Under the pieces are notes generated by a model. That model had not been told where the DNA came from. It ran no database searches and worked only from the letters and a program-made list of their open reading frames with translations. The position numbers and the translations under genes are program-made. From assembly GCA_040757775.1 (NCBI GenBank), contig JBFLWQ010000019.1, forward strand, positions 1 through 63,330: a DNA stretch of 63,330 nt, read 5' to 3'. This document shows, piece after piece, positions 46,855-53,680 of this stretch. Source of the stretch: Thermodesulfobacteriota bacterium. GTDB lineage: Bacteria > Desulfobacterota > UBA8473. Position 1 is the first letter of the stretch, and each line of letters begins with the position of its first letter.

Positions 46855-48111
46855 ATGTCGATAGAAAATCAAGTCTTGAAGATAGCCAAGGATAGTAAGG
46901 CAGCATCTAAAGAGCTGAGTAATCTTTCCTCCAAGAGAAAGAATGACGTCTTGATTAAGATGAGTAATGAACTCTTAAACCATGCTCTGCTCTTAAAACA
47001 GGAGAATGCGAAGGACCTGGAGAATGCAAAGGAAAAGAGCATATCAGATGCCTTCATAGATCGACTAACCCTCAGTGATTCTACTGTACAAGCTATGGCA
47101 GAAGGTCTCCGGGACGTTGCGGCGCTTCCTGATCCCGTGGGAGAGGTAACCAGGATGTGGAGGCGACCTAACAACCTGCTGGTGGGTAAAGTTCGAATTC
47201 CTCTTGGGGTAATCGGCATAATCTATGAATCCCGTCCCAATGTTACTGCTGATGCAGCCGGTTTATGCCTGAAGTCTGGTAATGCTGTAATCCTCCGGGG
47301 GGGGTCAGAGGCTATAAATTCAAACCTGGCTATTGCCAGAATATTACAAGACGTAATACAAAAAGAGGGTATACCAAAGGAGGCAATTCAGGTTATCCCG
47401 ATAACAGACAGGGCTGCCGTAAATGAGATGTTAAAATTAGAGGACTATATTGACGTGATAATCCCCAGGGGTGGAGAAGAACTCATCAGGTTTGTTGTGC
47501 AAAACTCCAGGATACCTGTCATAAAACATTACAAGGGGGTATGTCACATCTTTGTAGATGAGAGCGCTGACTTTAGTATGGCTGAAGATATAGTTATAAA
47601 TGCAAAGGTCCAGCGTCCGGGAGTTTGCAATGCCCTGGAGACTCTTTTGGTTCATAAGGATATCGCTTCTAAGTTTCTTCCCTTCATAATCAAAAAGTTG
47701 CAAGACAAAGGCGTAGAAATTCGGGGTTGCCCCAGAGTTCTGAAGACCGTTCCATCAGTTAAACAGGCAAATGAGGAAGATTGGTATAAAGAGTATCTGG
47801 ACCTAATCCTCTCTGTCAAAGTCGTAGATGGCATGGACGAGGCAATCAGTCATATTGCCAGGTATGGATCGTTACATACAGAGGCTATTGTTACATCTAA
47901 CTATGAGAATTCTCAAAGGTTTTTGAAGGAAGTCAATTCATCGGTGGTGCTGGTCAATGCCTCCACCAGATTCAATGACGGCAACCAGTTAGGCTTGGGG
48001 GCAGAGATTGGGATAAGCACTACCAAACTCCATGCCTTCGGTCCCATGGGGCTGGAAGAGCTTACTACCTGTAAATTTATCGTATATGGTAACGGACAGA
48101 TAAGGTCTTAG
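46855..48111 (+). CDS. proA: Gamma-glutamyl phosphate reductase
   Basis: Second step of proline synthesis: reduces gamma-glutamyl phosphate to the semialdehyde with NADPH. 418 residues. PLGVIGIIYESRPNVTADAAGLCLKSGNAVILRGGSEA (about 115-152) binds the dinucleotide, and VQRPGVCNALETLLVH (about 251-266) carries the catalytic cysteine. Complete C-terminus: STRFNDGNQLGLGAEIGISTTKLHAFGPMGLEELTT. Translationally linked to proB. A copy of the 126-bp repeat begins 47 bp after the stop. Confidence 0.97.
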   Translation: MSIENQVLKIAKDSKAASKELSNLSSKRKNDVLIKMSNELLNHALLLKQENAKDLENAKEKSISDAFIDRLTLSDSTVQAMAEGLRDVAALPDPVGEVTRMWRRPNNLLVGKVRIPLGVIGIIYESRPNVTADAAGLCLKSGNAVILRGGSEAINSNLAIARILQDVIQKEGIPKEAIQVIPITDRAAVNEMLKLEDYIDVIIPRGGEELIRFVVQNSRIPVIKHYKGVCHIFVDESADFSMAEDIVINAKVQRPGVCNALETLLVHKDIASKFLPFIIKKLQDKGVEIRGCPRVLKTVPSVKQANEEDWYKEYLDLILSVKVVDGMDEAISHIARYGSLHTEAIVTSNYENSQRFLKEVNSSVVLVNASTRFNDGNQLGLGAEIGISTTKLHAFGPMGLEELTTCKFIVYGNGQIRS

Positions 48112-48158
48112 TTAAACAAACGATGGACAGTTGATCAAGTCGTAAAAAGTCAAAAACG

Positions 48159-48284
48159 GACGGCACAGTAAAAAGCTTCAGATGCAAGGCGCGCAAATCA
48201 CGAGGAGTGAAGCTTACTTATAGTTACGCTGCAACGACGAGGGATGCAGAGCAACGCCGCAGATGGACTTTTTACGAAGCCGTC
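48159..48284. repeat. 126-bp repeat with inverted ends, copy B
   Basis: Near-identical to 21899-22024, same orientation and length, with inverted ends 48159-48185 and 48259-48284. It fills the proA-nadD gap and ends one base before the first possible nadD ATG (48285), leaving only a GGAGG site between the element and the probable TTG start. Upstream 20-25 bases also resemble those before copy A. Confidence 0.85.
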
Positions 48285-48296
48285 ATGGAGGGTTAT

Positions 48297-48947
48297 TTGC
48301 GGGTTGGTCTTTTTGGGGGGACATTTAACCCGATACATTTAGGACATCTCCGGTCTGCTGAAGAGGTTCGCGAACTTTTTAACCTTCAACAGGTCATCTT
48401 CATACCTTCAGCAAACCCTCCACATAAGCAAGGAAAGAATATAATATCCCCTATCCATCGCATGGAGATGGTCAACCTTGCCATTGAGGGAAATCAAGGC
48501 TTTTCTGTCTCCGATATTGAGATAAAGAGACACGGTAAATCCTATTCTATCGAGACTATTGATTACATAAGAAAAATACACGGCTCAGATTTGATATTGT
48601 TTTTCATTATGGGAATAGATGCCTTTACCGAAATATCTACATGGAAGGATTATACAAACCTCTTCTCCCGTTGCAATTTTGTGGTTACTACCCGACCAGG
48701 ATACAGCTTAACCAATCTGGAAACCATTCTTCCTGCTGATGTAGCAGGAAACTTTTCATATTTATCTGAAGAAGACAGGTTTGTTCACACCTCTAATTTC
48801 TCTCTATACTTCCGGGACATTACCAATCTGGATATCTCTTCAAGTGTTGTCAGAAATAGAATCAAAGAAAACAGATCAGTCCGTTATCTTCTTCCTGAAA
48901 AGGTAATTCAGTACATTAAAGAACACGGGTTATACAAGGACTCTTAA
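48297..48947 (+). CDS. nadD: Nicotinate-nucleotide adenylyltransferase
   Basis: Makes deamido-NAD from nicotinate mononucleotide and ATP. The TTG at 48297 is the preferred start: GGAGGG (48287-48292) lies directly before it and translation MRVGLFGGTFNPIHLGHLRSAEEV is the usual NadD N-terminus; ATG 48285 sits on the ribosome site itself. 216 residues. GGTFNPIHLGH is the HxGH nucleotidyl-transfer motif; the C-terminal ISSSVVRNRIKENRSVRYLLPEKVIQYI is the matching ISSTxIR signature. rsfS, which commonly follows nadD, is absent: an accessory island starts here. Confidence 0.93.
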   Translation: MRVGLFGGTFNPIHLGHLRSAEEVRELFNLQQVIFIPSANPPHKQGKNIISPIHRMEMVNLAIEGNQGFSVSDIEIKRHGKSYSIETIDYIRKIHGSDLILFFIMGIDAFTEISTWKDYTNLFSRCNFVVTTRPGYSLTNLETILPADVAGNFSYLSEEDRFVHTSNFSLYFRDITNLDISSSVVRNRIKENRSVRYLLPEKVIQYIKEHGLYKDS

Positions 48948-49006
48948 AGGGATAGTGTCGGATGTCCGCTGCCGGTACACCGTTTCATAAATGCATATGC
49001 AATACT

Positions 49007-49080
49007 GTCATTTCGGGCACTTCGCTACCTGTCATTTCGAGCCCTTCATCTGTCATTCCGAACGAAGTGAGGAATCTTGT
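49007..49080. repeat. Degenerate GTCATTTCG/GTCATTCC repeats
   Basis: GTCATT occurs three times (49007, 49031, 49052) in tandem-like spacing, with the partial palindrome ATTCCGAACGAAGTGAGGAAT at the end. This belongs to the dispersed GTCATTCC family also seen at 5288 and 50303. The region 48948-49237 holds no gene I recognise; near its right end is GTTAGGT (49199-49205), matching the GTTRRRY cassette-junction consensus. Confidence 0.6.
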
Positions 49081-49237
49081 CTTCTGCTAAGGGCAGGCTC
49101 TACGAGAAATCTTAATGAACAAAACCGCCGCTTCGACTATCAAGCGAATGAACGGCTGAAACCCAAATGCCTGCGGCACTTCGCTCATCCGCCAGTCAGT
49201 TAGGTGAAACGGTAAAAGTTAGATAGTAGGGATAGAA

Positions 49238-49585
49238 ATGGATAAATTAATTACGTCCTCACCAACAACTATACGATGGTTAAACAGAATTAGGTCTAAG
49301 CTTGAGGAAAGGTGTCCGTCTTTAGGATATAAGGAGACCAAACATTATGCTCCATTCTTCAGTCCTGAGAAAAATAAGAATATTGCTCAACTGAACCCTC
49401 AACCAAACCAAATTAGAGTATTCCTAAGATTGATGCCCTCTTACGATCCACGGTTACAACCAACTCCGTCAACATCTGGCTATGCGAAAACCTATCCATC
49501 TCTTTTTGTGGTTAAAGATGAAAGCATGATAGAAAAAGCAATCGAATTAATCATTAGTTCATATAAAGATGACAATCGCCAATAG
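49238..49585 (+). CDS. Hypothetical cassette-type protein
   Basis: 115 residues, soluble: TIRWLNRIRSKLEERCPSLGYKETKHYAPFFSPEKNKNIAQLNPQPNQIRVFLRLMPSYDP, ending with SLFVVKDESMIEKAIELIISSY. The layout of conserved aromatic residues and RVFLRL weakly recalls DUF5655-like small proteins, but I do not assign it. It is followed after 23 bp by an attC-like palindrome, and a GTTRRRY match lies 33 bp before it, so it could be a mobile cassette gene. Confidence 0.6.
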   Translation: MDKLITSSPTTIRWLNRIRSKLEERCPSLGYKETKHYAPFFSPEKNKNIAQLNPQPNQIRVFLRLMPSYDPRLQPTPSTSGYAKTYPSLFVVKDESMIEKAIELIISSYKDDNRQ

Positions 49586-49607
49586 GAGATTGTCATGTTG
49601 ACGCATC

Positions 49608-49709
49608 GCCTAACACAGCATATACGCTTTGGGCTGAAGCCCTTGCCCTTCAGGACATTGTTTACTTCGGGCGCAACATGCAACATCGAACATGCTGAAA
49701 ACGTTAGGC
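49608..49709. repeat. attC-like imperfect palindrome
   Basis: Begins GCCTAAC (49608-49614) and ends GTTAGGC (49703-49709), the R'' and R' forms of integron attC sites. Inside these are complementary CAGCAT (49615-49620) and ATGCTG (49692-49697), and the centre holds GGGCTGAAGCCC. At 102 bp it fits attC sizes (about 57-141 bp). No integrase gene lies in the window. Spacing between outer and inner arms is uneven (0 and 5 bases), so I call it attC-like. Confidence 0.55.
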
Positions 49710-49744
49710 GACATGTTGAGAAATATGATATTATAAGGATCAAA

Positions 49745-50059
49745 ATGCAGTGGTTTGAAGATGTATATAAAAGGCAAATAAGTTTGACGGATGAACGGCA
49801 GGAACATATTGAATCAGATCATCCAGAAATATCGAGCCAAATTGCAAAGATAAGAGGAACACTCCTAAATCCAGATATTATAGCCAGGTCAAAAACAGAC
49901 CCGGAAGCAGAACTATTTTATCGACATTACAGCAAAACACCCGTTACTAAAAAATATCTGTGTGTTGTGATTAAATCAAGCATTGAAGATATATTTATTA
50001 TTACTGCATATTTCACGGATTCGATAAAGAGAGGTGAGATATTATGGGAGAAGGAATAA
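49745..50059 (+). CDS. PBECR-like nuclease (toxin-like)
   Basis: 104 residues from the ATG at 49745. ISLTDERQEHIESDHPEISSQIAKIRGTLLNPDIIARSKTDPEAELFYRHY...KKYLCVVIKS..IFIITAYFTDSIKRGEILW is the pattern of small BECR-fold (Barnase-EndoU-ColicinE5-RelE) RNases of the PBECR type. HI.xxHPE and the ITAYFTDxIKxGxxLW ending are recurrent in that family by recollection. It overlaps the downstream DUF2283 gene by 16 bp, a toxin-antitoxin layout, and follows directly after the attC-like site. Confidence 0.65.
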   Translation: MQWFEDVYKRQISLTDERQEHIESDHPEISSQIAKIRGTLLNPDIIARSKTDPEAELFYRHYSKTPVTKKYLCVVIKSSIEDIFIITAYFTDSIKRGEILWEKE

Positions 50060-50259
50060 GAGTTTGGTACGATAAAGAAGGGGATTATCTTGAAGTCATG
50101 TTTGAGCGAAAAGCGGGTTATTTCAAAGAAACTGATAACGACGCGGTGATGGAAAAAGTCGATGATAAAGGCAACGTTATCGGTTTTTCCATATTGAAAG
50201 TCAGTGCACTAAAGGAGCAGAAACCCCTTTCAATTGAGTTGAAGAGATACGTCGCCTAA
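50044..50259 (+). CDS. DUF2283 family (antitoxin-like)
   Basis: 71 residues: IRVWYDKEGDYLEVMFERKAGYFKETDNDAVMEKVDDKGNVIGFSILKVSALKEQKPLSIELK, a clear DUF2283 protein. Probable antitoxin of the preceding nuclease-like gene. Its stop codon is embedded in GCCTAAC (50254-50260), the attC R'' form, exactly as at the HepT stop (33958-33952). No matching GTTRGGC follows within 140 bp, so any attC here is truncated. Confidence 0.85.
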   Translation: MGEGIRVWYDKEGDYLEVMFERKAGYFKETDNDAVMEKVDDKGNVIGFSILKVSALKEQKPLSIELKRYVA

Positions 50260-50302
50260 CAACAGGACGAGACCTTTGAATTTATAATTAAATCACCTTT
50301 CT

Positions 50303-50390
50303 GTCATTCCGTGCTTGACACGGAATCCAGTGTTTTCAAGCGGTTCTGGACTCCGCCCCGATTTTCATCGGGGTGACGCGCCGGAATGAC
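50303..50390. repeat. Palindromic GTCATTCC...GGAATGAC element
   Basis: 88-bp element with inverted ends GTCATTCC (50303-50310) and GGAATGAC (50383-50390) and two internal hairpins: ATTCCGTG/CACGGAAT (50306-50326) and CCCCGAT/ATCGGGG (50356-50373). Same family as 5288-5358. It interrupts the tail of the DUF2283 cassette region. Confidence 0.7.
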
Positions 50391-50493
50391 ACGAGGGAAG
50401 CGTTTTTCAAAGGTCTCAGGACAAAAGATTGCTATCTAAATGCTATCGCACTTCTTTTGGCCCATTAGTCAGAAAATTATGGAGAGGTGGAAA

Positions 50494-50604
50494 ATGAACA
50501 TTGCAGAGAAATACTTTTAAAAACAGCTTGCTTCTGAGGAATTCAGACGCTCTTTTCTAGAGGAGAACGTGAAGCTGGATATCGAATATAATTACGAATG
50601 TTGA
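50494..50604 (+). pseudogene. Remnant of a small antitoxin-type gene
   Basis: GGAGAGG precedes ATG 50494, which reads MNIAEKYF, TAA (50518-50520), then in the same frame KQLASEEFRRSFLEENVKLDIEYNYEC and a stop at 50602. It resembles the N-terminus of HTH (XRE/HigA-like) antitoxins, which often open with ...EEFRxxFLEEKxKLDIEY. It has an internal stop and lacks the helix-turn-helix, so it is dead. The family assignment is tentative. Confidence 0.5.
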
Positions 50605-50646
50605 ATGCAGCCAGTTAAAAATATTACTAAGGCTGAGTCCGATACT

Positions 50647-51786
50647 TTATCTTCTCTCTTCTTCGTAACAACAGGAATTACAGTCGAGATTCTGCAAAAT
50701 TTCGGGGATCGATATCAACCCTTCAATATCAACTAAAAATGATTTCGGTCTGGTCTTATTTCTGCGGGCAAGCATATTCGACGTCCTGTATAGTTGAACC
50801 AATTCTATCCATTTACCCCTTTCTTCCTTCGCTTCATATTTAATCTTTTCAAATTCATCTGCCCTTTCGGAGTGTGCACTGTCAAACTCTATTCTCGCAT
50901 TGGCTAACCCCTCAGCAGCCTCTTCAAGGTCTGCCGCCTCTGCTTTGAGCCTATTTGCTCCATCTTCAAATGCCCTCTTAATCTGTTTATACTTAACCGG
51001 GTCTCTGTGCCCCGCTTTGTAGGCAATAATCGCTATAACAGCAGATAAAAGAACATTAACAATAAAAAACGCAAATGGAATACTGCCGATATCCCATCCT
51101 ATGTCCAGGGCTTCCACTATGTTATTAGCCTCAAAAAACTGTCCCCACAATACTGCAATTACAATAAGACCGGCAAGAACCACTAAGACAGCGCCTGTTA
51201 TCAAAACTATGGTGGTCTTTGTTTTATTCTTCATACGTAATTTCTTGCCAATAAAATTTGAAAGCCACGGTATGCCCACCATCACGCCAACTGCCGTTAT
51301 TAAGGTTTGAGATTGACTCTGCTCAAAGACATTGAATACCAATGCATTAGAGGCAACCTCTGCAACCGTTATTATTAGAAAGAGTATCCAGAATAATGTG
51401 TTTGATATACGAGGCATTGGGTAATTATAAAAACGTGCTTTAACAGCTTCGTAATTCTTAATGGCATCTTCGTGTTCAATACTTTCTTTTTTAACTGCCG
51501 CCTTTGCAATTCTATATTTATCCTCAGCATTTTTACAATTCTCATGCAGTTCTTTATCAATATTATACCATTCCTGGGAGATATAGGTCAGGCTTTCATT
51601 TGCCCCTCGAAGGAGTTCTTCTTCAAATTCGGTTGGTTCTTCCTGATCAATGGAAGGGTCTGGCTGTTTGGACTCTTGAAATGGCCATTTGGGAGGGAAA
51701 AATTTCCACTTCCAATCCCTGCCATCTTGCTTCCCCCTCTTTTTAACCTGCCGGTTTGAATAATAGCGTATATTTTTGCCTGCCAT
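50647..51786 (-). CDS. Membrane protein with flanking coiled coils
   Basis: 379 residues. A charged N-terminus is followed by a helical segment (about 55-120: EEELLRGANESLTYISQEWYNIDKELHENCKNAEDKYRIAKAAVKKES), then four hydrophobic helices (about 128-148, 158-176, 192-212 and 231-255), then a second long coiled coil (270-330) and a Cys-rich end (DCNSCCYEEERR). No family recognised. It lies directly downstream of the restriction-modification genes on the same strand with a 199-bp gap, so it may be a defence-associated membrane protein or an unrelated passenger. Confidence 0.6.
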   Translation of the reverse strand: MAGKNIRYYSNRQVKKRGKQDGRDWKWKFFPPKWPFQESKQPDPSIDQEEPTEFEEELLRGANESLTYISQEWYNIDKELHENCKNAEDKYRIAKAAVKKESIEHEDAIKNYEAVKARFYNYPMPRISNTLFWILFLIITVAEVASNALVFNVFEQSQSQTLITAVGVMVGIPWLSNFIGKKLRMKNKTKTTIVLITGAVLVVLAGLIVIAVLWGQFFEANNIVEALDIGWDIGSIPFAFFIVNVLLSAVIAIIAYKAGHRDPVKYKQIKRAFEDGANRLKAEAADLEEAAEGLANARIEFDSAHSERADEFEKIKYEAKEERGKWIELVQLYRTSNMLARRNKTRPKSFLVDIEGLISIPEILQNLDCNSCCYEEERR

Positions 51787-51985
51787 ACTACTCTCGCTCT
51801 ACCCTCTGTCTAGTATTGCCATATTTATCCTCATGGAAAATGTGCTCTTTAAAAAGTCGTACTATTTCTATCTTTCTATTTAAACAAAATAGCGTTTCGA
51901 TAGTTAATAATGACACTATTGTCTCTCCCTTACCATAGAGGAATAACAGCCTTTTTGCCGGCAAAAATCGCATTATAGACCCATT

Positions 51986-53680
51986 TCAGGGGGCCAGTTC
52001 TGAATTATTCACTACAATATCAAATACTTGCTGTGGCCCGACCCCGTTAATCTCCATTAACCGCCGCGACCCGTTAACCGCCCTATTCAACCTCCTTGCC
52101 GACAGTTTTTTCCAAATCCTATCCGCAAGTTTTATTTCTTTACCCGTAAAACCGTACCCTTTTTCAAGGATTTGTTCATTGGTGATTTCCAAAATTTCGT
52201 CAATGGGTTCCTTTTCCCGCATCATTTGGTCAATCTGGCCGAGCAACGCATCGTTTTCTTCTTTGTAAGGGAGCAGGATATTTCCTGTTTCGCTTGGCAT
52301 CAATTCCAAAACGCCACCGCCATAAGAACGACCAGAGATTTCAGAGAAGGCCAGAGAAAGTGAATTGTAAAAGCTTGCAACAAATGCTTTAACGTTGGTG
52401 CTTGGTTTTACAAAAACCCGGTGCATGGTGTCTGTGGTGTATGCACCAACCTCATTCAAAATCAGTTTTGGAAAAAGGTTGTTTCTCCTGATGAAAAGTG
52501 CTTCTGATAATTTGATAGAAGGTACTACAAACCAGTCATCACGGATGCCTGTTTTGTACCCTTTGTTTACTCCGGTGGATTCGCCCATTGAAATATAAGA
52601 GTTGGCTCCTTTATGTCCATTCAGTTCTTTCTTTGGTGGAAAGATGAGTAGATGGGCTTTGGCATTTCTCAACCGATTTTGTCTCCAATCTTTTTCATTG
52701 AAAATAATGCTGTTTACCTGTACGCTCCGTCCAACCATAGGTTTAGCAAATTCCTGGAGGTTGTAACCTTCCACCACCGGAAGTGAAACGGTAAAGTAAT
52801 CATTTGCCCCAGTTGTTATCCCTACTTCAACTTTGGCATAATCCGCAATTTTAGGAATGAGTTTGTTCTGAGCAACTGTTTCCAGAAAATCAATTTCTTC
52901 CTGTTCTAGAAAGTAAAACGTCCATTTATTGCTTTTGAAGTTTATCTGTTTTTGAGGACTTTTTAGCTTGTTTATATCCAATGTTTCAAGTTCGGATGCA
53001 TCTGTCAGTTCTAAATGTTCTATCAGGTGGTTATTCGTTCCATTTTTCTCACAGAGAAGCAAAATAACTTCCTGCTGGATATCGGGGAATACCAGTTTCT
53101 TGAATGAAACAATATTGATTTTGTTATAAAAGTGAGCTAAAAATTCACGGAGTTGCTGTGCATACGATACCTGTAATATTTCTGCCGGAATCACAAAGCC
53201 AATTCTTCCTTTTTCCTTTAGTAAAAGGCTTGAACCAACCACAAATGAAACCCAGGCATTAGTAAGCTTGGTGTATCTCAGCCCAGCTCGTTTGAATATT
53301 TTAGCTGCCTCTATTTGTTGTTCCTCATCAAAATATTGATAGCGTATATAGGGTGGATTTCCTACTATAAAATCAAAGCGTTCGGTAGTTTTATTGCAAT
53401 ACATGTGAAAGTCTGTATTGATGATAGTCTTATCATTAAGACTGATACTGTTTGCTTTTTCAGCCTCCGCCTTATCAAACTCAATAGCTGTTACCTTATT
53501 GAATCTATGGTTTTGTTTCTTTAGCTGTTCTAGAAAAACACCGTCACCACAACTTGGTTCCAAAATATCATAGGACGAACAACCATTGATACCCCATTTC
53601 AAAATGAAAGTGGCAATGGGTTCGGGTGTATAAAATCCACCTCTAAGTTTTTCTGCTGATGCGTGTTTAATTAGCTTCAT
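51986..53680 (-). CDS. Eco57I-like N6-adenine DNA methyltransferase
   Basis: 564 residues. FYTPEPIATFILKW and ILEPSCGDGVFLEQL (about 39-53) form the SAM-binding motif I; FIVGNPPYIRYQ (105-116) contains the NPPY catalytic motif of gamma-type adenine methyltransferases such as M.TaqI. The C-terminal half (AKVEVGITTGANDYFTV ... SGRSYGGGVLELMPSE) is a target-recognition domain. No nuclease motif is seen, so it is a methylase alone. Its start overlaps the end of the upstream restriction-modification gene by 14 bp, implying a joint system in which it likely protects the same or the opposite strand. Confidence 0.87.
   Translation of the reverse strand: MKLIKHASAEKLRGGFYTPEPIATFILKWGINGCSSYDILEPSCGDGVFLEQLKKQNHRFNKVTAIEFDKAEAEKANSISLNDKTIINTDFHMYCNKTTERFDFIVGNPPYIRYQYFDEEQQIEAAKIFKRAGLRYTKLTNAWVSFVVGSSLLLKEKGRIGFVIPAEILQVSYAQQLREFLAHFYNKINIVSFKKLVFPDIQQEVILLLCEKNGTNNHLIEHLELTDASELETLDINKLKSPQKQINFKSNKWTFYFLEQEEIDFLETVAQNKLIPKIADYAKVEVGITTGANDYFTVSLPVVEGYNLQEFAKPMVGRSVQVNSIIFNEKDWRQNRLRNAKAHLLIFPPKKELNGHKGANSYISMGESTGVNKGYKTGIRDDWFVVPSIKLSEALFIRRNNLFPKLILNEVGAYTTDTMHRVFVKPSTNVKAFVASFYNSLSLAFSEISGRSYGGGVLELMPSETGNILLPYKEENDALLGQIDQMMREKEPIDEILEITNEQILEKGYGFTGKEIKLADRIWKKLSARRLNRAVNGSRRLMEINGVGPQQVFDIVVNNSELAP

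Noticed and set aside
48207-48296. N-terminal extension of NadD
   Set aside because: These codons come from the 126-bp repeat and have no counterpart in NadD; the TTG at 48297 with GGAGGG upstream fits the family start.
51788-51973. 61-codon minus-strand frame just upstream of the membrane protein gene
   Set aside because: No ribosome site or family match; it contains a TTTTTGCCGGCAAAAA palindrome at 51952-51967 and looks non-coding.
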